Below, in pieces: positions 1 to 7,796 of a DNA stretch of 15,070 nt. The notes under the pieces were generated by a model. The model saw only the letters and a program-made list of their open reading frames with translations. It had not been told where the DNA came from and ran no database searches. The position numbers and the translations under genes are program-made. Where the stretch lies: NCBI GenBank assembly GCA_002413345.1, contig DHWU01000045.1:1-15070 (forward strand). Direction: 5' to 3'. The DNA is from Propionibacteriaceae bacterium UBA5174. Lineage in GTDB: Bacteria; Actinomycetota; Actinomycetes; Propionibacteriales; Propionibacteriaceae. The number at the start of each line of letters is the position of its first letter. The stretch's first letter is position 1.

Positions 1-1471
1 TCATCAGTTTGAGCACACCACTGGAACCGGCCAACATCGCTATGCCAACCACCACCGCGACGCCTCCCAGGACACCGAAATACACCGTTTCCGGCAGCTG
101 GTGGTAGTACTCGCCTAGCTGGCCCGCGATCGCAGTGCCCAGCGCCATTGATAGAAAGAACAGCGCCACCATCTGGGTGCGATAGGCCTTGGGTGCCAGC
201 TTGGTCGAAGCCGAAAGGCCGATCGGAGAGATCAACAGTTCGGCCACCGTGAAGACGAACAAGATCGCGACCAGCCCAAGCAACGGCGTTGAATTTGCCC
301 CACTCCCACTGAACGGCAGGAATAGCCAGAACGCCATCCCCATGATCACGGCGGCCAGCCCAAACTTCACCGGAGTGGACGGTTGCCTCGACCCGAGTTT
401 GGCCCAGGCAGCGGCAAAGGCGCCGGATAATCCAATGATGAAGACCGGATTGATCGATTGCACCCAGCTGACTGGAAACTCCCACCCGAACAGACTCCGA
501 TTCAACCGACTGTCAGCGTAGAAAGTGATCACCGTGAACTGCTGCTGATACAACGACCAGAACGCCACCGAGATCAGAAATAGCGGAATGAAGGCGAGCA
601 CCCGCGAGCGCTCAGTTGCCTCGACCTGCTTACTGGTCAACAAGATGACGAACAAAACGACTGCGGCGACCACGGTGGCGGTGATCACTACGAGGGCGAG
701 ATTATCGGTCCGGATCGCCCCCAAGAACACCAACACCGCACCGGCTGCAATGGCCGCCACACCCAGCAAGACGATCTTGGCGTACTGCTCTTGGGGCAAT
801 GGGTTGGGCACCACCCGAGCAGCCTGTGGGATCCGATGACGACCCCGGACGTATTGGAGCAATCCGATCGCCATGCCGACCGCGGCCAACCCGAAGCCAG
901 CATGGAACCCGACGGTGCTTTGCAGCAGCCCAGTCAGGATTGGGCCCAGGAACGCGCCGAGGTTGATGCCCAGATAGAACAACGAGAAGCCGGCGTCCCG
1001 CCTGGGATCGTCAGCGGCATACAAGGTGCCAGCCACCGAAGTGGCGTTGGCTTTCAACCCACCGGAGCCGAGCGCGACTAGGACTAGTCCGACACCAACG
1101 CCGCCGAGCCCAGGCAGCAGGCCCAATGCCACGTGGCCGCACATGACCACGAAGGCTGACCAGAACAGCACTCGTTCGCTACCCCAAAGCCGATCAGCCA
1201 GCCAAGCTCCCAAAACCGTTGAGAGATAGACCAGGCCGCCATAGGCCCCGACGATGCCGGATGCGACAGACTCGTCAATGCCCAGCCCACCCTTGGCCGT
1301 GCTGTAGTAGAGGTAAATCAGCAGGATTCCCTGCATGCCGTAGAAGCTGAACCGCTCCCACATTTCGACGCCGAAAATGTTCGCCAGAGCGGGCGGTTGA
1401 CCGAAGAAACTGCGCTCGCGGTCACCTGGCGAAGGGCTTTCGAGCTGGCCCGCAGCGGCGGATTGGCGCAT
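1..1471 (-). CDS. POT/PTR2 family proton-coupled peptide transporter (3' end outside window)
   Basis: Cytoplasmic-membrane MFS symporter that probably imports di- and tripeptides with protons. I translated 490 codons on the minus strand from ATG 1469-1471; no stop is reached at base 1, so the C-terminus is missing. Family signatures are clear. The TM1 ExxER motif is at residues 36-40 (EMWERFSFYG), which in the family couples protons and binds the peptide. MFS motif A-like GAWLADRLWG is at 88-97, GSGGLKAN at 135-142, and the second PTR2 signature FYLGINLG at 165-172. A later FWSLYQQQF segment and SINP motif also fit. The length is close to the usual 450-500 residues, so only a few codons should be missing. 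There is no SD before the ATG; a TAGGCT box lies 6 nt upstream, so the mRNA may be leaderless. It is divergent from the DUF2339-like gene. Family assignment is firm; substrate is inferred. Confidence 0.93.
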   Translation of the reverse strand, partial: MRQSAAAGQLESPSPGDRERSFFGQPPALANIFGVEMWERFSFYGMQGILLIYLYYSTAKGGLGIDESVASGIVGAYGGLVYLSTVLGAWLADRLWGSERVLFWSAFVVMCGHVALGLLPGLGGVGVGLVLVALGSGGLKANATSVAGTLYAADDPRRDAGFSLFYLGINLGAFLGPILTGLLQSTVGFHAGFGLAAVGMAIGLLQYVRGRHRIPQAARVVPNPLPQEQYAKIVLLGVAAIAAGAVLVFLGAIRTDNLALVVITATVVAAVVLFVILLTSKQVEATERSRVLAFIPLFLISVAFWSLYQQQFTVITFYADSRLNRSLFGWEFPVSWVQSINPVFIIGLSGAFAAAWAKLGSRQPSTPVKFGLAAVIMGMAFWLFLPFSGSGANSTPLLGLVAILFVFTVAELLISPIGLSASTKLAPKAYRTQMVALFFLSMALGTAIAGQLGEYYHQLPETVYFGVLGGVAVVVGIAMLAGSSGVLKLM

Positions 1472-1477
1472 GGCCCG

Positions 1478-1483
1478 AGCCTA
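1478..1483 (-). promoter_or_regulatory. Candidate -10 box for leaderless peptide-transporter mRNA
   Basis: On the minus strand the sequence TAGGCT is followed by 6 nt and then the transporter ATG at 1471. This TANNNT-N6-ATG layout, with no purine-rich SD, is typical of actinobacterial leaderless transcripts whose first base is the start codon. The -35 region is weak. Confidence 0.4.
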
Positions 1484-1586
1484 ACCAGGCTGGCCCGTCC
1501 GCACTTGAGGTTGGCTGAAATCGGTCGCGCGCAGTTGGGAAAATCTCTGACCGGCCGTTTCTGAGAACAACATTCCTGATTACCGC

Positions 1587-1592
1587 CATAAT
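1587..1592 (+). promoter_or_regulatory. Candidate -10 box for the DUF2339-like gene
   Basis: CATAAT matches TATAAT at five of six positions and lies 32 nt upstream of the GTG start at 1625. No good -35 hexamer is found at 16-18 bp, so this is a weak call. Confidence 0.25.
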
Positions 1593-1624
1593 GAGGTCAC
1601 CAAAGACGAGGCGAGGGGATCGGC

Positions 1625-3715
1625 GTGACTGACCAGCAGCCAGATCGACTACATAAGATTCAGTCCGATCTGATCGATATTTCTGGGCGGCTAAACACCC
1701 TGGCTCGCGACTTCCAGCAACTCGCTGCCGCACTGCCCGCCGAATTGCCTAACCCGCGCGAGCAGCACCCACCGGCGCCCTACCGGCCAGCGCCCTACCA
1801 ACCGGCCCCTTACCAACCAGCCCCATCCCAACCGGGCCCAGTTCAACCGGGCCCAGTTCAACCGGGCGCAGTCCGACCGGCCCCATCCCAACCACCGGCA
1901 CCCCAACCCATGCAACCGGGAGGCTGGGGCCAACCAGGCCGGTACCCGACGGCTGCAGCACCGACCCCGGGCGTCCAGATGACACCCAGGACGCCACCAC
2001 CGCGCCCACCAGCGCCGGCCATCAGGAAACCGCGCCGCCAGGTGAGTATCGCCGAGATCTTTTCAATTGCCGGGTCGGCAATCACCCTGCTGGGAGTCGC
2101 CTTTGTGCTGCTGCTGCCCGCAGACGGGTTCCTGGGTCAACTTCCCCGAGCCGGGATCGGGCTTGGTCTGGCCGCGATTGCGATCGTGGTCGCGCTGCTT
2201 CAGCACCGTAAAGAACCCGGCAATGTCGGTTCGCAAGCGCTAATGGGCACCGGAGTGGCTTCAGCCTTCCTCACCGTGCTGGCGCTTTCATCTCTCTACC
2301 GCGGCCCAGATCAACGACCTTTGCTGCCAGAGGTGGCTGGGATCGTGTTGGCGGGAGCGATCAGCCTTGGTGGGGTATCGGTGGCGCGTTGGTGGCGCAG
2401 TCAGTGGCTGGCCGTGCTGGCGGTGCTCGGAAGCCTCATCCTCGCCCCCTATCTAGGTGGCGACAATGCCCTCTGGCCGATGTCGTTCATGCTGGTGATG
2501 ACCCTAGTCACCGCAGCCTTCCAACATAAGCTGGATTGGGTCGCACTGCTGGTGGCCCGAGTCGTTCCCACAGTGGGTTACTTCGTGTGGGTTTTGCAGC
2601 CATTTGAGCACCAGCCGAGCCTCAACCCGATCATCGGCCTCGGCTTAGCCTTCGTGTTGGCAGCTGGAGGTCTCGGCATCGCCGTACTGCACCAGGACGG
2701 TTCTCCCACCCTGAGAGCGATGGCGGTTGCGGCAATGGTGGCGATGACAGCTCCGATGATGCTGGCGATCTGGGTGCCAGATCGGTACCTGGCGGTAGCG
2801 CTAGCCGCAGCGTTGGGTGTGATCTTTGCGGCCGCTGGGCTAATGGGCAAGATCTTCGCCTCCCAGGTGCGGGCGGCGACTGTCCCACTCGGCGCGGCCT
2901 TCCTGGCTTTGGCGGTAGTCCGGTTCACCGATGGCGACTACCTGGGTTACCTCTTTTTCACTCTGGCAGCGGGCTACTTCGCCTTAGCCGCCAGCACCCG
3001 TTTCAAGCCGGTCTTTGTGGTCGCCTGGATTCTGAGTGGTATCGGGTTTGTGCATTGGCTGCCCGCTGTGGCGGGGCTATTCGCTCCGGTACGCCACTAC
3101 GGAATTGAGACTGTGGCGGAGTCACTGCTTGGCTTGCTCGCAACTCTGCTGGCGGTACGTGCGTTGCGCGCATTCCGCCAAGAGTGGGGGAATGCTCTGG
3201 TCTATCTCAGCTGGACGGCTTCGGTTGCCTTCGCGTCAGTGGCGGTAGTGATCGCTGGCACCACGATTGGGTTAAGCAATGGCGACCCGTACGCCGGTTT
3301 CCAAATCGCCCACGCCATCGTCACGGTTGGCTGGCTGTTGCTCACTGTGCTGCTGCTCGGCCTTGGCCTGCGCCGCGACCGAGACTCGGTGGCCGCAGTG
3401 CGCCTGGCGATCGCGTTGGCCACCGCTGCGGTAACCAAACTGTTCTTGTTCGACCTGCGCACCCTGCCCGACTTGGCGCGAGCGCTCGCCTTCCTGGCTG
3501 TCGGCGTTGTGATGCTCGGGATCGGGACTTGGTACCACCGGCAGTTGGAGAAGGCACGCAAACCCGTTTCAAGCCAGCCCAGTGCTGGGCAGTCAACGGC
3601 TCCGCGGCCCGTTGCACCACCACCAGCACCCTCAGCCGAACCCGGCTCGAATCCGGCACCGGCACCGTCGCCGCCCGCCGCTGACGGCGACACCTCAGAT
3701 TCAACGGACAGCTAG
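1625..3715 (+). CDS. DUF2339-like multipass membrane protein with Pro-rich arms
   Basis: Function unknown. The 696-residue protein has three parts. Residues 8-38 form a short predicted amphipathic or coiled helix. Residues 42-135 are a Pro/Gln-rich arm made of pentapeptide repeats (PAPYQ, PGPVQ). From about 141 to 640 there is a long series of hydrophobic helices. It ends in a second Pro/Ala/Ser-rich acidic tail. The start of the membrane region (IAGSAITLLGVAFVLLLPADG, about 147-167) and the following small-residue-rich helices resemble actinobacterial DUF2339 proteins, which also carry an N-terminal coil before many TM helices. GTG at 1625 is preceded by GAGGGG (1613-1618) with a 6-nt spacer, which supports this start. 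It appears monocistronic, divergent from the transporter, with a 131-bp gap to the next gene. The DUF assignment rests on pattern recognition; membrane topology is more certain. Confidence 0.75.
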   Translation: MTDQQPDRLHKIQSDLIDISGRLNTLARDFQQLAAALPAELPNPREQHPPAPYRPAPYQPAPYQPAPSQPGPVQPGPVQPGAVRPAPSQPPAPQPMQPGGWGQPGRYPTAAAPTPGVQMTPRTPPPRPPAPAIRKPRRQVSIAEIFSIAGSAITLLGVAFVLLLPADGFLGQLPRAGIGLGLAAIAIVVALLQHRKEPGNVGSQALMGTGVASAFLTVLALSSLYRGPDQRPLLPEVAGIVLAGAISLGGVSVARWWRSQWLAVLAVLGSLILAPYLGGDNALWPMSFMLVMTLVTAAFQHKLDWVALLVARVVPTVGYFVWVLQPFEHQPSLNPIIGLGLAFVLAAGGLGIAVLHQDGSPTLRAMAVAAMVAMTAPMMLAIWVPDRYLAVALAAALGVIFAAAGLMGKIFASQVRAATVPLGAAFLALAVVRFTDGDYLGYLFFTLAAGYFALAASTRFKPVFVVAWILSGIGFVHWLPAVAGLFAPVRHYGIETVAESLLGLLATLLAVRALRAFRQEWGNALVYLSWTASVAFASVAVVIAGTTIGLSNGDPYAGFQIAHAIVTVGWLLLTVLLLGLGLRRDRDSVAAVRLAIALATAAVTKLFLFDLRTLPDLARALAFLAVGVVMLGIGTWYHRQLEKARKPVSSQPSAGQSTAPRPVAPPPAPSAEPGSNPAPAPSPPAADGDTSDSTDS
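1771..1905 (+). repeat. 15-bp in-frame tandem repeat (minisatellite) encoding the Pro-rich arm
   Basis: About nine 15-bp units follow each other at 1771, 1786, 1801, 1816, 1831, 1846, 1861, 1876 and 1891. The units at 1831-1845 and 1846-1860 are identical (ACCGGGCCCAGTTCA); the others diverge by a few bases. Each unit encodes five residues of the PAPYQ/PGPVQ type, so gain or loss of units keeps the frame. Confidence 0.8.
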
Positions 3716-3786
3716 CAACTAACCCTGGAAGTCACCAGCTACTAGCCCGATTTACGCCTAACCCCAACGTGGGTGCGCAATCTTGC

Positions 3787-3792
3787 TAATCT
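3787..3792 (+). promoter_or_regulatory. Candidate -10 box for the ATPase-yhgE-tetR unit
   Basis: TAATCT fits the actinobacterial TANNNT -10 pattern and would place transcription start near 3799, directly before the palindrome at 3801-3810. An overlapping alternative is TGTAAT at 3796-3801. The -35 is not recognisable, so the exact promoter is uncertain. Confidence 0.35.
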
Positions 3793-3800
3793 ATTTGTAA

Positions 3801-3810
3801 TGACCGGTCA
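3801..3810 (+). promoter_or_regulatory. Perfect palindrome, probable TetR operator
   Basis: TGACCGGTCA is its own reverse complement. It lies 36 bp upstream of the ATG at 3847, at the expected transcription start of a unit that ends with a TetR-family gene. Short TGAC..GTCA palindromes are common TetR-family half-site arrangements. Binding by the regulator at 7183-7758 is inferred from position and symmetry. Confidence 0.5.
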
Positions 3811-3846
3811 GTCCAACTACCCTGAGGTGAGAACGGAAGCGAGTCG

Positions 3847-4566
3847 ATGAGCATCCTCACACCCACCAGAACCAATACGCCGAGCGCGCCAACTAGCTCG
3901 GCAGTCAAGGCAGCCCAGCTACAACTGGACGGCAAGCGTGGCCGCATCTACGGTCCGGTCGATCTTGATCTAGCCACTGGCAGCCTGAATCTGATCACCG
4001 GAAAAGCGGGCAGCGGTCGAACATCGCTCCTGCTCACCTTGGTCGGACGCATGAAACCGAACCGAGGAAGCGACCTGGTCGTCCTGGGACGCCCACTTCC
4101 GGCCCACGCGTCCAGCGTGCAGCACCGCAGCGCAGCAGTGGGCGTCCACGGCCTCGATGATCTGGACGAGGAAGTCACCGTCGGCGCCAGTGTGCGCGAG
4201 CGTGAGGCTTGGCTTGCCCCCTGGTATCAGATTGTCCGCAATCCCAGCGACGCCCACGTCGCCGAGGTCTGCACACCCGTCTTCGGTGACAGCCCAAAAC
4301 CCCGCGCCAAAGAATTCGTGCATGAGTTGGACGAGGCCGACAACCTACTGTTGCGGATCGCCTTGGCCATGCTCAACGAACCCGAGCTTTTGGTCGTGGA
4401 CGACATCGATTCCTTGCATGACACTGACGGCCGCCGTCGGGTGTGGCAGAGCCTGCACACCATCTCCAGCAGCGGAGTAACCGTGATCGTGGCCGCATCC
4501 TCAGCCACCGAACTCGGCCGGTTGGGTTGGGAATTCTTGCCCAACCACATCCCGATGCCCCACTGA
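3847..4566 (+). CDS. ABC-type ATPase domain protein with altered catalytic motifs, YhgE partner
   Basis: A 239-residue cytoplasmic protein with the outline of an ABC nucleotide-binding domain. The Walker A position reads GKAGSGRT (52-59), with Arg at the place of the invariant Lys. The Walker B region LLVVDDID (181-188) has Asp instead of the catalytic Glu. There is no LSGGQ signature: the equivalent stretch before the LRIALAML helix reads VHELDEADN (158-166). The expected H-loop His is not seen after VTVIVAASS (211-219). It may therefore bind nucleotide without normal hydrolysis, or act as a regulatory subunit. ATG 3847 has GGAAG 7 nt upstream. The membrane-protein gene begins 43 nt after its stop, and a TetR gene follows, so the three probably form one transcript. 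ABC-like ATPases next to yhgE genes recur in Actinobacteria. The frame is intact, so this is not a pseudogene. Confidence 0.8.
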   Translation: MSILTPTRTNTPSAPTSSAVKAAQLQLDGKRGRIYGPVDLDLATGSLNLITGKAGSGRTSLLLTLVGRMKPNRGSDLVVLGRPLPAHASSVQHRSAAVGVHGLDDLDEEVTVGASVREREAWLAPWYQIVRNPSDAHVAEVCTPVFGDSPKPRAKEFVHELDEADNLLLRIALAMLNEPELLVVDDIDSLHDTDGRRRVWQSLHTISSSGVTVIVAASSATELGRLGWEFLPNHIPMPH

Positions 4567-4609
4567 TTGTTTACCCAAACCACCACTACGAAATACCTTG
4601 TGAGAGCGC

Positions 4610-7171
4610 ATGTTTGCTTGGACTTCCCACGGAACTGAACTTAAGCGTTTTTCCCGCCAGCCGATCACTCGGATCGCGATCGCGGTGATGCTGCTAATCC
4701 CGTTGCTGTACGGCGCGATGTATGTGTGGGCCTTCTGGGATCCCACCACCCACCTGAACAAGCTTCCCGTGGCTCTGGTTAACGCTGATGTGGCCAGCGC
4801 CGACGACGACGGCCAAGTGCAGCATTACGGCCAGGATCTGGTAGACGAACTGGTGACCAACAACGACATCGGGTGGGTGCAGGTTGACGCCAGCACTGCT
4901 GAGGCTGGGGTCAACTCCGGCAAGTACTACTTCTCGGTGACCGTCCCGGCCAATTTCACCTCCCGGATCAATTCTCTTGGCGGACCTGATCCAGTGGCGG
5001 CCCAGATAGATGTGACCTACGACGACACCAACTCGTTCCTGGCCTCAACCCTGGGCAAGAGCGCCATGCTCGAAGTGCAGAAGGCCGTCCGAGAGAAGAT
5101 CAGCGCCGCAGCCGTAGACACGCTGTTGGTCGGTGTCGGGGACGCCCGCGACGGATTCAACACAGCCTCTGATGGTGCGTTCGTACTTGCCGACGGACTC
5201 AGCGATGCCGCTGACGGCTCCGCCACGCTCAACGTTGGCGCCCAACAACTGGCCGCTGGTGCCGCAAAACTGTCGGCTGGCAGCGCAGACCTGTCAACCG
5301 GGGCGAATTCCCTCAACAGCGGCTTGGGTACTTACGTCACCGGTGTCACCCAGGCCAGCGCGGGCGCGACTCAGTTGAACCAGGGCGCGGCCGAACTAAG
5401 TGCCCTCGTCGACGGTTTGGCCCAAGCGGCCGACACCACCACCGGCGCCCCCGCTTTGGCCGCGGGGATCAGAGAACTCGCCTCGGGGCTGACCAGCTTC
5501 ATCAATGGCGCCACGAGCTACTCCAGTGGGGCTGCAAGCTTCAGTAGCGGCGCCCAATCCTGGGCCACCGGCGCCGAGCAGTGGCGATCTTCTGCCTATA
5601 CCGCCACTGGCAGCACTTTGACCGATGCCACTTCCTCAATCGCTACCGGCGCCAGTTCCTTGGCGACCTCAACGGCCAGTGGCTCGAATCTGGCTAAGGG
5701 CGCTACGAGTGTGGCCAGCGGGAACACCAAACTCGCCAGTTCACTAGGCAATATCGACGACGACTACCTGGCAAAGGCCCAGACGGCCCTGGACAACGGC
5801 GACTACGCGGCCGCGAAGACCTACCTGCAGCAGGCTCGCTCCGGGGTCCAAGCCGCCAAGAGTTCAGCCACCAACCTCGCAACCGGCGCCAACCAGGTGA
5901 GCGATGGCATCGGTGAAGTGCACAGCGGCGCGACCAATCTCGCAACCGGCGCCACTTCATTGAAGTCAGGATGGGACAGCATTCACGCCGGTCTGGCCGC
6001 CAACAGCACCTTGGGCCAAGCGCTGACCCGCCTGACCACCGGCGCGACCAACCTGCAGACCGCGTCCACCCAGCTGACCGCAGGGTCCCAGCAACTCGCT
6101 GATCCGGCGACCACCGCCAAGGTGAATCAGCTCGTCGCGGGGGCTGACAAGCTTTCCACGGCGATCACCACCATGAGCACTGCAGCCGGCGACACCAAGA
6201 CCGGCATTCCGGCGTTGCAGGGTGGGCTGAACGACCTATCTTCAGCCTTCACTGCTGAGAACAACGGCTTAGTATCAGGGGCAACGGCACTGTATTCGGG
6301 TTCGACCGCCTTGGCAGACGGGCTCGATTCGGCCAAGACCGGCGTCAACCAGTTGGATGCTGGAGCCACCAAGATTGCCGCCGCCACGCCGGCGCTCGCC
6401 TCGGGCCTGAACGATGCTCAGGCCGGAGCCACCAAACTGGGCACCAAACTTGCCGACGGCGCGTCTGAGATTCCCAATGACTCCACCAGCGTGCGCACTG
6501 CTCGCGCCGATGCGGTTTCCACTCCGGTCAGCGTGGCCAGCACTCATGTCTGGGAAGCCGACTCGTGGGGCGAGGGCTTCGCACCCTTCTTCATTCCGCT
6601 GGCACTGTGGGTCGGGGCCCTGATCACCTGGCTGCTGCTCCGTCCGCTGCAAACCCGAGCCCTAATGACCTCAGTTAACGGCTTCCGAATGGCTTGGGGT
6701 TCACTCAACTCAGCCCTGCTGTTGTCGATTGGTCAAGTAGTGATCATGCTCACCGTGATGCACTTCGCGATCGGGCTCAACCCCAAGAATGTGCTGGCCA
6801 CCATAGCCTTCTCGTTGCTCACCGCAGCTGCCTTCTTCGCCCTGCAACAGTTCTTCCAGGTGACGCTTGGCTCGGCAGTCGGAAAGGTAGTGATCATCGT
6901 CTTGCTGATGGTGCAGTTGGCCTCAGCTGGCGGCACATACCCGATTCAAACCACCCCGGCGTTTCTGCAAGCGATCAGCCCGTACATGCCAATGACTTAC
7001 GTAGTCAATGGGCTACGTGAGGCGATCACCGGCGGGATTGAAACGCGGTTCTGGGTCTCGGTGGCGGTATTGGTTGCTATCTTCATCGTGTCGCTGGCGG
7101 CCACCTCGATTGCGTCGGCTCGCAAACGGATCTGGACGATGTCGAGGTTGCACCCAGCGCTGAGTATTTGA
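4610..7171 (+). CDS. YhgE/Pip-family membrane protein with long repeat ectodomain
   Basis: An 853-residue protein with the YhgE/Pip layout. A TM helix lies at about 22-41 and is followed by PVALVNAD (53-60), a family hallmark. A large non-cytoplasmic region extends to about 650, and five hydrophobic helices follow between about 658 and 835, resembling an ABC-2-type permease. PYMPMTYVVNGLRE (791-804) matches the conserved C-terminal YhgE motif. Residues about 200-620 consist of degenerate GAxxLxxG / LxxGaxxL repeats likely to form long helical coils. Family members include the Lactococcus phage infection protein Pip and are related to the EsaA/YueB secretion proteins; the cellular role in Actinobacteria is unresolved. 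The ABC-2-like membrane half and the ATPase upstream suggest export or envelope remodelling (inference). The start codon has a weak GAGAG SD. Its stop lies 11 nt before the chosen TetR start. Confidence 0.9.
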   Translation: MFAWTSHGTELKRFSRQPITRIAIAVMLLIPLLYGAMYVWAFWDPTTHLNKLPVALVNADVASADDDGQVQHYGQDLVDELVTNNDIGWVQVDASTAEAGVNSGKYYFSVTVPANFTSRINSLGGPDPVAAQIDVTYDDTNSFLASTLGKSAMLEVQKAVREKISAAAVDTLLVGVGDARDGFNTASDGAFVLADGLSDAADGSATLNVGAQQLAAGAAKLSAGSADLSTGANSLNSGLGTYVTGVTQASAGATQLNQGAAELSALVDGLAQAADTTTGAPALAAGIRELASGLTSFINGATSYSSGAASFSSGAQSWATGAEQWRSSAYTATGSTLTDATSSIATGASSLATSTASGSNLAKGATSVASGNTKLASSLGNIDDDYLAKAQTALDNGDYAAAKTYLQQARSGVQAAKSSATNLATGANQVSDGIGEVHSGATNLATGATSLKSGWDSIHAGLAANSTLGQALTRLTTGATNLQTASTQLTAGSQQLADPATTAKVNQLVAGADKLSTAITTMSTAAGDTKTGIPALQGGLNDLSSAFTAENNGLVSGATALYSGSTALADGLDSAKTGVNQLDAGATKIAAATPALASGLNDAQAGATKLGTKLADGASEIPNDSTSVRTARADAVSTPVSVASTHVWEADSWGEGFAPFFIPLALWVGALITWLLLRPLQTRALMTSVNGFRMAWGSLNSALLLSIGQVVIMLTVMHFAIGLNPKNVLATIAFSLLTAAAFFALQQFFQVTLGSAVGKVVIIVLLMVQLASAGGTYPIQTTPAFLQAISPYMPMTYVVNGLREAITGGIETRFWVSVAVLVAIFIVSLAATSIASARKRIWTMSRLHPALSI

Positions 7172-7182
7172 GGATGGTCACC

Positions 7183-7758
7183 ATGGTCAAAGTTGACGGA
7201 CGGGTTGCTCGGCGTCAGGGCACTCGAGACTCGATCATGGCCGCGGCCACTGAGCTTTTCGCCGCCCGCGGCGTGACCTCAACCTCCATTGATGACATCG
7301 CTGAAGCCGCTGGCATTGCCAAGGGCTCGATCTACTACAACTTCGAATCCAAAGCCGGGCTGGTTGAAGCGATCATGGATCGCAGCAGCGAGCTGCTCAC
7401 TGCGGCCTTGTCCGACGCAACCCAAGGTCGCAGTGGGCCTCAACTGCAAGCGGCCGTGGTGCGGGCGTTGTTAGCGTTGCTCCAAGCTCATCCAGCTACT
7501 GCGCAAGTGATGGTTACTGAGCTGTTCCGAACCGAGCGCAGTTGGCGCGAAGCAATTCAGAACTGGCGGGCGCTGGCCTTAGCCACCCTAATCAGCGATC
7601 TCGAAGCCTCCGGTGTGGACCGCGGACATGCCCGGTTACGGGCCGCCGCGATTGTTGGCGCCACCTTGACCGCCGGGTTGGAGTGGCTAGTCTTTCGTCC
7701 CGAAATGGCTGCCGACGAGGTCAGCGCCGCCGTCCTAGAGACCTTGCGACTGACCTGA
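7183..7758 (+). CDS. TetR/AcrR-family transcriptional regulator
   Basis: A 191-residue regulator. The N-terminal helix-turn-helix is classic TetR: RDSIMAAATELFAARG (15-30), then the DNA-reading helices TSIDDIAEAAGIAKGSIYYNFESKAGL (34-60 overall). The C-terminal ligand and dimer domain is all-helical and not diagnostic of a ligand. The frame is open from TTG 7168, with ATG at 7174 and 7183. I chose 7183 because GAGG at 7170-7173 lies 9 nt upstream, whereas it would touch the ATG at 7174 directly. Starting at 7168 or 7174 would add five or three residues and, for 7168, overlap the upstream stop. It is the last gene of the ATPase-yhgE unit and probably represses it through the palindrome at 3801-3810. 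It is convergent with the DHOD-like gene, whose stop lies 38 bp away. Confidence 0.92.
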   Translation: MVKVDGRVARRQGTRDSIMAAATELFAARGVTSTSIDDIAEAAGIAKGSIYYNFESKAGLVEAIMDRSSELLTAALSDATQGRSGPQLQAAVVRALLALLQAHPATAQVMVTELFRTERSWREAIQNWRALALATLISDLEASGVDRGHARLRAAAIVGATLTAGLEWLVFRPEMAADEVSAAVLETLRLT

Positions 7759-7796
7759 TCTGCCTCTTCCAACGGACTGACCGATGGACCCAGTGG

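Noticed and set aside
3202..3693. Long open frame of 163 codons antisense to the DUF2339-like gene
   Set aside because: Low-complexity Ala/Arg/Ser composition and full overlap with a clear membrane-protein gene; no start signals.
3711..3747. GCTAG..CTAGC repeat as a terminator of the DUF2339-like gene
   Set aside because: Five-base arms with a loop of nearly 30 nt and no T-run; not a credible hairpin.
3847..4566. ATPase as a decayed pseudogene
   Set aside because: The frame is complete, has an SD, lies in a compact unit, and the hydrophobic core pattern is preserved; altered motifs look like a specialised type rather than decay.
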